Assembly: GCA_051004215.1 (NCBI GenBank)
Contig: JBPCKO010000137.1
Location: forward strand, 1 to 6,809
Reading direction: 5' to 3'
Length of the DNA stretch: 6,809 nt
Source of the DNA: Chersky-822 sp036769525
GTDB taxonomy: Bacteria > Actinomycetota > Actinomycetes > Streptosporangiales > Streptosporangiaceae
Below are positions 1 to 5,416 of this stretch, piece after piece (within the stretch, counting starts at the first letter, position 1; the number at the start of each line of letters is the position of its first letter). The notes under the pieces were generated by a model. That model was not told the origin of the DNA and searched no databases. It worked only from the letters and a program-made list of their open reading frames with translations. The translations under genes were made by a program, and so were the position numbers.

Positions 1-1
1 G

Positions 2-955
2 TTTTACCGGGCGGGGGCCTGGGATGGGGGGGCGAAGGGGGTGACGTTGATCATCACCACCCCCGGTCGGATCAGCCGGGCCAACCCCGCCGCGTTGCGC
101 CGCACCGGGGCCGACCTGGTCCTGGTCGAGCCCGGTCAGCGGGCCCTGGCCGCGCTCGCGCCCGCCGTGTCGGTCGTGAGCGGGGCCGACGCCGGGTCGC
201 TGCGGGCCCTGCCGCCCCGCTGCGGTCTGACCGGCGCCCGGCTGGCCGGCTCGGCCCAGGCTGACGGCATTACCTACCGGCCGCCGCCCGGCGCGGCCGG
301 CTGCTACCGGGCGCCCGGCCGTCCCGGCTACCCGCTCGTCAGCTACACCGAGGCCGGGCGGCGCATCACCGTGCTCGGCAACGGCGCCGTGCTCACCAAC
401 GGCCTGCTCGCTGGCGACGGCAACGCGGCGCTCGCGCTGAACCTGCTGCGCGCGCACCGCGACATCGTCTGGCTGGTACCCCAGCCGGGCCGCCCGCTGG
501 CACCGCCGGTCGCTCCCGGCGCCGGCCGACGGCCCGGCCTGGCCCTGGTCCCCTGGGCCGCCTGGCTGGTAGTCATCCAGCTCGCGGTCGCGGTCGGGCT
601 GATCGCGGCGTGGCGGGCCAGGCGGCTCGGGCCGCTGATCGCGGAGCGCCTGCCGGTAGTCGTCCGCGCGTCCGAGACCGTGGAAGGGCACGGGCGCCTG
701 TATCAGTCCCGCCGCGCCCGCGGGCGGGCGGCGACGGCCTTGAGAGCGGAACTCCTCGACCGCGTCCTGCCGGCCCTCGGGCTATCCCGCGACGCACCGC
801 CGCCCGCCGTGTGCGACGCCCTGGCCGCGCGCACCAGGTTCAGTACGCAGGAGATCTCGGCGATCGCGTTCGGCTCCGCGCCGGGGACCGACGACGATCT
901 GGTCAGGCTCGCTCGTAGTCTTGACGAACTCATTAGGGAGGTGCGGGCACAGTGA
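2..955 (+). CDS. DUF4350 domain membrane protein, 5' end cut by window edge
   Basis: This resembles the actinobacterial DUF4350 proteins encoded just before moxR. The reading frame has no stop back to base 2, and the first codons (GAWDGGAKGVTLIITTP) already read as the middle of the domain. The N-terminal membrane anchor is therefore probably outside the window, and the GTG at 41 is probably not the true start. Counting from that GTG there are 304 residues. Residues 1-150 form an extracytoplasmic-type domain with a nucleoside/GATase-like beta pattern (TLIITTP, ADLVLVEPG), two cysteines (61, 88) that could pair, and the motif LGNGAVLTNGLLAGDGNAA at 112-130. One membrane helix lies at about 168-190. 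A cytoplasmic tail follows with the conserved stretch RLPVVVRASETVEGHGRLYQ at 203-222. The stop overlaps the moxR start (GTGA). The role is unknown; location next to MoxR/DUF58 suggests a membrane partner or substrate of that pair. Family assignment is fairly sure, function is not. Confidence 0.8.
   Translation, partial: FYRAGAWDGGAKGVTLIITTPGRISRANPAALRRTGADLVLVEPGQRALAALAPAVSVVSGADAGSLRALPPRCGLTGARLAGSAQADGITYRPPPGAAGCYRAPGRPGYPLVSYTEAGRRITVLGNGAVLTNGLLAGDGNAALALNLLRAHRDIVWLVPQPGRPLAPPVAPGAGRRPGLALVPWAAWLVVIQLAVAVGLIAAWRARRLGPLIAERLPVVVRASETVEGHGRLYQSRRARGRAATALRAELLDRVLPALGLSRDAPPPAVCDALAARTRFSTQEISAIAFGSAPGTDDDLVRLARSLDELIREVRAQ
13..41 (+). other. Potential G-quadruplex motif
   Basis: Four G-runs lie on the + strand at 13-17 (5 G), 21-23 (3 G), 26-32 (7 G) and 37-41 (5 G). 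The loops are CCT, AT and CGAA. This fits the usual G3+N1-7 rule for a quadruplex. It sits on the coding strand of the DUF4350 gene, so DNA or mRNA could fold. In a genome this GC-rich such motifs arise by chance, so function is unproven. Confidence 0.4.
935..943 (+). promoter_or_regulatory. Strong Shine-Dalgarno site for moxR
   Basis: AGGGAGGTG lies 8 bases before the GTG at 952, inside the last codons of the DUF4350 gene. It closely matches the 16S rRNA anti-SD and fixes 952 as the moxR start. It suggests moxR is efficiently translated in its own right as well as being coupled through the GTGA overlap. Confidence 0.8.
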
Positions 956-1944
956 TCCCCGATGACCCGCCAGTACCCGGGAACCCGGCGCCCGGGGCCG
1001 ATCCGCGGGCCGCGCTCGGCCGGGTCAGGGCCGAGGTGGCCAAGGCGGTGATCGGTCAGGACTCGGTCGTCAGCGGCCTGCTCATCGCGCTGATCTGCGA
1101 AGGGCATGTGCTGCTGGAAGGCGTTCCCGGCGTGGCCAAGACCTTGCTGCTGCGGGCGCTCGGCGACGCGCTGGCCCTGGACGGCAAGCGGATGCAGTTC
1201 ACTCCTGACCTGGTACCGGGCGACGTAACCGGCTCGCTGATCTACGACGCCAGGACCGCGCGGTTCGAGTTCCGGCCCGGGCCGGTCTTCACCAACCTGA
1301 TGCTCGCCGACGAGATCAACCGGACGCCGCCGAAGACGCAGGCCGCCCTGCTTGAGGCCATGGCCGAACGGCAAGTCTCGGTGGAGGGCGAGTCCCGTCC
1401 GCTGCCCGTGCCGTTCCTGGTCGCCGCGACCCAGAACCCGGTCGAGTACGAGGGCACCTATCCGCTGCCGGAAGCGCAGCTCGACCGGTTTCTGCTCAAG
1501 CTGACGGTGCCGCTGCCCGAGCGGGCCGACGAGATCGCAATCGTCGAGCGGCACGCGGCCGGCTTCGACCCCCGCAACCTGGCCGCGGCCGGCATCCGCC
1601 GGGTCGCCGGGCCGCCTGACCTGCTGCAGGCCAGGGACGAAGCGCGCAAGGTGCACGTGGCGGCCGAGGTGACCGGCTACATCGTGGACCTGTGCCGGGC
1701 CACAAGGTCCTCACCCTCCCTGCGGCTGGGCGTCTCGCCGCGCGGCGCGACCGCGCTGATGGCCTCCAGCCGGGCCTGGGCCTGGCTGTTCGGCCGCGAC
1801 TACGTCACCCCGGACGAAGTCAAGGCGCTGGCCGGGCCGACGCTGCGGCACCGGATGCAGCTCAGGCCCGAGGTCGAGCTGGATGGCGCCACCGCCGACG
1901 GGGTGCTGCAAGGCCTGCTCGCGGCCGTCACCGTGCCGCGATGA
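952..1944 (+). CDS. moxR: MoxR family AAA+ ATPase
   Basis: A 330-residue cytoplasmic ATPase of the MoxR branch of AAA+ proteins, full length for the family. Visible motifs, in order: helix with VIGQ at 33-36; Walker A GVPGVAKT at 57-64; the MoxR stretch FTPDLVPGDVTGS at 83-95; Walker B with DEIN at 120-123; NRTPPKTQAALLEAMAER at 123-140; sensor 1 ATQNP at 159-163; LPEAQLDRF at 172-180 with the likely arginine finger; and sensor 2 GVSPRG at 260-265 leading into the C-terminal lid. All nucleotide-handling residues look intact. MoxR proteins are thought to be chaperone-like machines working with von Willebrand A proteins, and the next gene encodes such a partner (DUF58). The start is GTG, preceded by a strong SD. 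The gene overlaps both neighbours by 4 bases, so it is the middle gene of a tightly coupled operon. The natural substrate is unknown. Confidence 0.95.
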   Translation: MIPDDPPVPGNPAPGADPRAALGRVRAEVAKAVIGQDSVVSGLLIALICEGHVLLEGVPGVAKTLLLRALGDALALDGKRMQFTPDLVPGDVTGSLIYDARTARFEFRPGPVFTNLMLADEINRTPPKTQAALLEAMAERQVSVEGESRPLPVPFLVAATQNPVEYEGTYPLPEAQLDRFLLKLTVPLPERADEIAIVERHAAGFDPRNLAAAGIRRVAGPPDLLQARDEARKVHVAAEVTGYIVDLCRATRSSPSLRLGVSPRGATALMASSRAWAWLFGRDYVTPDEVKALAGPTLRHRMQLRPEVELDGATADGVLQGLLAAVTVPR

Positions 1945-3233
1945 CGCTGACCGGCCGGGCGGGGGCGCTGGCCGCGGCCGGGGCCCTGATGATCGCCGTG
2001 TTCGGCACCGGGACGGCCCTGCTGGCGGTGAATGCCCTGCTAGCAACCGCGATCGCCGCCGATCTGCTGCTCGCGGCCAGCATCGCCCGGCTCAGCCTGA
2101 ACCGGGCGGCCGACTCCACCATCCATCTCGGCCAGGCCGGCCTGGTCACGCTCACGGTCGCCAATTCCGGCTCCCGGGCGCTGCGCGGCACGATCAGGGA
2201 CGGCTGGCGGCCCAGCGCGGGCGCCGCCCCCGGCCGGGCTAGCCTCACGCTGCGGCCTGGCGGCCGGACCAGGCTGACCACGACGCTGACGCCGCAGCGC
2301 CGGGGGGACCTGTCGGCCGGCCCGGTCACCGTCCGGTCGCTCGGCCCGCTCGGGCTGGCCGGGCGGCAGCGCAGTGTGCCCGCTCCCTGCACCGTCCGGG
2401 TGCTGCCGCCGTTCCTGTCCCGCAAGCACCTGCCGGCGAAGCTCGCGCGGCTGCGCGAGCTGGATGGCCAGCACCGCTCAATGCTGCGCGGCCAGGGCAC
2501 CGAATTCGACTCCCTGCGCGAGTACGTGCTCGGCGACGATGTCCGGTCGATCGACTGGCGGTCCACCGCCCGCCGCGGCGATGTGCTGGTCCGTACCTGG
2601 CGGCCGGAGCGGGACCGGCGGATCGTCATCGTGCTGGACACCGGCCGGACGTCGGCCGGCCGGGTCGGCGGCCTGCCCAGGCTGGATGTCTCGATGGACG
2701 CGGCGCTGCTGCTGGCCGCGCTGGCCGTGCGGGCTGGCGACCGGGTCGACCTGATCGCCGTCGACCGCCGGGTCAGGACCAGGGTGGCCGGCGCCGGGCG
2801 GGGCAACGTGCTGGGCGCGTTCACCAGCGAGCTGGCCCTGCTCGAACCCGACCTGGTGGAACCGGACATCGGGCTGATGATCGGGGCGGTGCTCGGTACC
2901 GTGCGGCAGCGCTCCCTGATCGTGCTGCTGACCGACCTGAACCCGGCCGCGATCGAGCAGGGCCTGCTACCCAGGGTCCGGCTGCTGACCTCCCGGCACG
3001 AGGTGCTGCTGGCCGCGGTCGCCGATCCCCGGCTGGCCGAGATGGCGGCGGACCGTACCGACGCCGCCGCCGTCTACGGCGCGGCCGCCGCCGTGTCCGC
3101 TCAAACGGCCAGGACACGGGCCGCGGCGCTGCTGCGCCGCCACGGCGTCGAGGTCCTGGACGAACCGCCGGACCGGATCGCGCCCGCGCTGGCCGACGCC
3201 TACCTGAGCCTGAAGTCCGCTGGCCGGCTCTGA
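1941..3233 (+). CDS. DUF58 (vWA-fold) membrane-anchored protein
   Basis: A 430-residue protein of the DUF58 family, the usual partner of MoxR. Two N-terminal hydrophobic helices (about 7-25 and 28-49) anchor it. A beta-rich region follows at about 60-155. The DUF58 signature is at 186-219: GTEFDSLREYVLGDD, then RSIDWRSTARRGDVLVRTW. A vWA-like fold follows, with strand IVIVLD at 228-233 and strand SLIVLLTDLN at 325-334. The metal-site loop reads DTGRTS (233-238) rather than DxSxS, so metal binding may be weak or absent. The ATG at 1941 overlaps the moxR stop (ATGA) and has no convincing SD, so translation probably depends on reinitiation after moxR. The frame is open further upstream inside moxR, but that stretch encodes Arg/Ala-rich nonsense and is not part of the gene. 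The stop lies inside a perfect palindrome. Inferred role: adaptor or target of MoxR at the membrane. Confidence 0.93.
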   Translation: MTLTGRAGALAAAGALMIAVFGTGTALLAVNALLATAIAADLLLAASIARLSLNRAADSTIHLGQAGLVTLTVANSGSRALRGTIRDGWRPSAGAAPGRASLTLRPGGRTRLTTTLTPQRRGDLSAGPVTVRSLGPLGLAGRQRSVPAPCTVRVLPPFLSRKHLPAKLARLRELDGQHRSMLRGQGTEFDSLREYVLGDDVRSIDWRSTARRGDVLVRTWRPERDRRIVIVLDTGRTSAGRVGGLPRLDVSMDAALLLAALAVRAGDRVDLIAVDRRVRTRVAGAGRGNVLGAFTSELALLEPDLVEPDIGLMIGAVLGTVRQRSLIVLLTDLNPAAIEQGLLPRVRLLTSRHEVLLAAVADPRLAEMAADRTDAAAVYGAAAAVSAQTARTRAAALLRRHGVEVLDEPPDRIAPALADAYLSLKSAGRL

Positions 3234-3254
3234 GCCGCCGGCCGGCGGCTCAGA
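3229..3254. terminator. Perfect 26-bp palindrome, probable bidirectional terminator
   Basis: The two 11-base arms (TCTGAGCCGCC and GGCGGCTCAGA) are exactly complementary and enclose GGCC. The left arm contains the DUF58 stop codon (TGA at 3231-3233). It lies between two convergent genes and could end transcription from both sides. No T-tract follows on either strand, which is common for actinobacterial terminators, so the call rests on the stem and its position. A role in mRNA 3'-end protection or a protein-binding site is also possible. Confidence 0.6.
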
Positions 3255-3276
3255 ACCGCCTGACCAGCCCGGGCCC

Positions 3277-3342
3277 GTCAGCCCGCCACCGGCACCACGT
3301 CAGCCCGCCACCGGCATCACGTCAGCCCGCCACCGGCACCAT
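3277..3342. repeat. 22-bp tandem repeat, three copies, spanning the spoIIM-like stop codon
   Basis: Three adjacent 22-bp units lie at 3277-3298, 3299-3320 and 3321-3342. They share the core GTCAGCCCGCCACCGGCA and differ at only two positions in total (C/T within the second unit's tail, C/T at the end of the third). The third unit encodes the last residues (VPVAG) and the stop of the - strand spoIIM-like gene. The other two are downstream copies of that gene end, each carrying its own TGA. Being 22 bp, the unit shifts frame between copies. Confidence 0.85.
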
Positions 3343-4317
3343 GTCGGGCGCCTCGGCGATGTCGCCGGCCTCGCCGGCCGCCACGGCCCGGCGGCCGAAC
3401 ACGAGCACGTAGCCAACGAACGCGACCTCGGCGATCGCCCCGATGCCGATCCTGGCCCAGGTGGGCAGCGGCGACGGCGTCACGAACGCCTCGATCAGCC
3501 CGGACACGAACAGCACCGCGACCAGCCCGAGGGCGATCGTGACCAGCGCCCGGCCCTCCTCGGCCAGGGCCCGCATCCTATGCCGGTGCCCGGGATCGAT
3601 GACCGCCCAGCCGAGCCGCAGGCCCGCGCCGGCGGCCAGGAACACGGCGCTCAGCTCGAGCATGCCGTGCGGGAGGATGAAGGCCCAGAACTCGCCGGCC
3701 TTCCCGTAGGCGGCCATCAGGCCGCCGATGACGCCGACGTTCAGCGCGTTCTCGACCAGGACGAACAGCACCGGCAGGCCGAGCAGCAGGCCGAAGACGA
3801 CCGTTTCCGCCGCGACGACCAGGTTGTTGGTCCACACCCGGGCGGCGAACGTCTGGCCGCTGTAAGCCGAGTAGTAGTGCCGGAACTGGTGATACACCAG
3901 CTTCGCGGCCGCCGACCTGGACAGCAGGCTGGCCTGCAGCGCGGGCGATCCTGCGACCCGGAACCCGACCAGCACGGCGACCAGCGCGGACCCGGCCGCG
4001 CAGCCCAGCCACCACCACCGCACCCGGTACGCGGCAACCGGGAACGAGATCGCGGCGAACCGGCCGACCGCCCGCCAGCCCGCGGACGGGGCGCCGCTAA
4101 TCGCGGCCCTGGACCGGGCGAGCTGGCTGGACAGCTGCGCGGCCAGGACCGGGTCCAGGCCCGCGGACTGCAGCGCCGACAGTTGCGTCGCCGTCTGCTG
4201 GTACAGCCGGACCAGCTCGTCGATCTCCTCGCCGGTCAGGTGCCGCCGTCGCCTGGTCAGCGCGTCCAGCCGGGCCCAGTCCGCGCGGTGCTCGGCGGCA
4301 AAGGCGTCCAGGTCCAC
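3322..4317 (-). CDS. SpoIIM/DUF95-type multi-pass membrane protein
   Basis: A 331-residue integral membrane protein of the family named after Bacillus stage II sporulation protein M. It is the actinobacterial form encoded beside moxR, not a demonstrated sporulation factor. A soluble helical N-terminus (1-75) is followed by hydrophobic segments at about 103-121, 165-190, 193-206, 211-232, 257-276 and 288-307. Conserved-looking motifs are TNNLVVA (163-169), the core FWAFILPHGMLEL (210-222) with AGLRLGWAVIDPG (231-243), and SGLIEAFVTPS (272-282). The GTG at 4317 is the first possible start, because an in-frame TAG lies four codons upstream (4327-4329). The opening MDLDAFAAEHRADWARL looks like the family start. 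There is no SD, so the mRNA may be leaderless. The gene converges on the DUF58 gene, leaving 87 bp between them, and is divergent from the RDD gene. Family assignment is sure; biochemical role is unknown. Confidence 0.92.
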   Translation of the reverse strand: MDLDAFAAEHRADWARLDALTRRRRHLTGEEIDELVRLYQQTATQLSALQSAGLDPVLAAQLSSQLARSRAAISGAPSAGWRAVGRFAAISFPVAAYRVRWWWLGCAAGSALVAVLVGFRVAGSPALQASLLSRSAAAKLVYHQFRHYYSAYSGQTFAARVWTNNLVVAAETVVFGLLLGLPVLFVLVENALNVGVIGGLMAAYGKAGEFWAFILPHGMLELSAVFLAAGAGLRLGWAVIDPGHRHRMRALAEEGRALVTIALGLVAVLFVSGLIEAFVTPSPLPTWARIGIGAIAEVAFVGYVLVFGRRAVAAGEAGDIAEAPDMVPVAG

Positions 4318-4320
4318 GGC

Positions 4321-4349
4321 TGGAGACTACAGCGAGGGATCTGGATAGT
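4321..4349 (+). promoter_or_regulatory. Candidate sigma-70-type promoter for the RDD gene
   Basis: TGGAGA (4321-4326) and GATAGT (4344-4349) are separated by 17 bases, and each matches the vegetative consensus at four of six positions. Transcription would begin near 4356 and give a leader of about 44 bases that includes the SD at 4390-4395. It overlaps the proposed - strand promoter. This is a prediction by eye only. Confidence 0.35.
4326..4331 (-). promoter_or_regulatory. Candidate -10 box for a leaderless spoIIM-like mRNA
   Basis: Read on the - strand this is TGTAGT, with 8 bases between it and the GTG at 4317. A start site 7-9 bases downstream would fall at the GTG itself, which fits the lack of any SD. 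No good -35 hexamer is visible at the right distance. Confidence 0.35.
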
Positions 4350-4389
4350 CTTGGCGCGGAGCGTGAATGCCGACGTTGCGGTCGGATCC

Positions 4390-4395
4390 GGAGGA
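4390..4395 (+). promoter_or_regulatory. Shine-Dalgarno site deciding the RDD gene start
   Basis: GGAGGA is followed by AACA and then the GTG at 4400. It supports that GTG over the in-frame ATG at 4367, which has no SD and would add 11 residues not typical of the family. Confidence 0.75.
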
Positions 4396-4399
4396 AACA

Positions 4400-5416
4400 G
4401 TGGCCGAGGTAGTGACCGGCGAGGCGGTCGTGCTCGACCTGGCCGTCGCCCGCTTCCCGAGCCGCCTGCTGGCCCTGCTGATCGACATCGCCGTGCAGAT
4501 CCCCGCCCTGATCTTCGTGGCGGTCGTCGTGACCGTCAGCGGCGCCGGGCGCCTGAACCAGGCCTCGGCAGCGGCCATCTACATTTCCGGGCTGATGCTG
4601 GTCCTGGTCGGCTACCCGCTGATCTTCGAGACGGTGAGCCGGGGCAAGACGCTCGGCAAGATGGCGCTCGGCCTGCGGGTGGTCAGCGACGACGGCGGAC
4701 CCGAGCGGTTCAGGCAGGCGCTGATCAGGGCGCTGTCGGCCGCGTTCATCGAGATCTGGCTGCCGCCCTTCACGGTCATCGGACTACCCGCCGGGCTGAT
4801 CACCTCGATGGTCTCGGCCAAGGGCAAGCGGCTGGGCGACGTGTTCGCCGGGACGTTCGTGATCCAGGAGCGGGTGCCGCGCCGGCCTGAGCTGGCCCCG
4901 GCGTTCACGATGGTGCCGCCGCCGCTGGCCGGCTGGGCCGCGTACCTGGAGCTGTCCAGGATCTCTGACCAGACCGCCGCCGCCGCCAGCAGCTACCTGC
5001 GCCGGTACTACGACCTGCGCTCCCCGGCCCGTGAGCAGCTCGGCCTGCAGCTCGCCGCCACGGTCGCGGCCCAGGTGAGCCCGCCGCCTCCGCCGGGCAC
5101 GGATCCGGCCGCGTACCTGTCCGCTGTGCTCGCGGTGCGCCGGGACCGCGAGCTGGCCAGGTTCCGGGCCCGCCAGCCGGCCTGGCCGGGCCCGCCCGGC
5201 CCCGCGCCCCAGGCCGGCCCCGCACCCTTGTCAGGCCCCGCACCCCAGGCCGGCCCTGGGCCGTCAGGACCGGCGCCCGGTCCGCGCACCGGGACGCTGC
5301 CGCTCGGGCCGGACGAGTTGGTCACGCTGACCAAGCATGCGGCCGGTCCCGGGGCCGAGCCCGGGTCAGGACCGCGCGACGAGCCGGACGACCACGGCTT
5401 CGCGGCCCCCCGCTAG
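4400..5416 (+). CDS. RDD family membrane protein with Pro/Gly-rich tail
   Basis: A 338-residue membrane protein of the RDD family. The start is GTG with GGAGGA just upstream, and the product opens MAEVVTGEAVVLDLAVARFPS, typical of the actinobacterial members near moxR. The RDD domain fills about 14-157. The first helix (about 22-47) carries Arg22 and Asp29, a second helix lies at 57-76, then RGKTLGKMALGLRVV (81-95). A third hydrophobic segment spans 113-138, followed by KGKRLGDVFAGTFVI (141-155) with Asp147. Residues 160-255 look soluble and helical. Residues 258-300 are Pro/Gly/Ala low complexity with a 12-residue repeat. Some RDD proteins have been linked to ion transport, but that cannot be assumed here. 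It is divergent from the spoIIM-like gene across 82 bp, and its last 51 bp overlap the convergent PH-domain gene. An alternative start is ATG 4367. Confidence 0.9.
   Translation: MAEVVTGEAVVLDLAVARFPSRLLALLIDIAVQIPALIFVAVVVTVSGAGRLNQASAAAIYISGLMLVLVGYPLIFETVSRGKTLGKMALGLRVVSDDGGPERFRQALIRALSAAFIEIWLPPFTVIGLPAGLITSMVSAKGKRLGDVFAGTFVIQERVPRRPELAPAFTMVPPPLAGWAAYLELSRISDQTAAAASSYLRRYYDLRSPAREQLGLQLAATVAAQVSPPPPPGTDPAAYLSAVLAVRRDRELARFRARQPAWPGPPGPAPQAGPAPLSGPAPQAGPGPSGPAPGPRTGTLPLGPDELVTLTKHAAGPGAEPGSGPRDEPDDHGFAAPR
5198..5256 (+). repeat. 36-bp-period coding repeat in the RDD gene tail
   Basis: A 23-base segment at 5198-5220 recurs at 5234-5256 with one difference (G/A). The 36-bp period encodes a 12-residue unit: GPAPQAGPAPLS then GPAPQAGPGPSG (residues 267-290). 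A third, partial copy follows near 5262-5280. It forms a flexible Pro/Gly/Ala linker-like tail, probably unstructured. Confidence 0.75.

Noticed and set aside
703..1656. Long open frame on the - strand opposite the DUF4350/moxR genes
   Set aside because: Its translation is Arg/Gly/Pro-rich with no recognisable domain, and it lies exactly opposite well-supported genes. Such shadows are expected where third positions are nearly all G/C.
1692..1940. N-terminal extension of the DUF58 gene back into moxR
   Set aside because: The frame is open but encodes Arg/Ala-rich sequence inside the conserved moxR C-terminus; the ATG at 1941 with the ATGA overlap fits the family start.
3277..3342. CRISPR array
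   Set aside because: The 22-bp units are directly adjacent with no spacers and there are no cas genes.
4367..4399. Earlier ATG start for the RDD gene
   Set aside because: There is no SD before it, and a good SD (4390-4395) immediately precedes GTG 4400, where family-like sequence begins.
3580..4890. Long + strand frame crossing the spoIIM-like gene and the start of the RDD gene
   Set aside because: It crosses the divergent promoter region and two recognised genes in the wrong frames, and has no domain signature.
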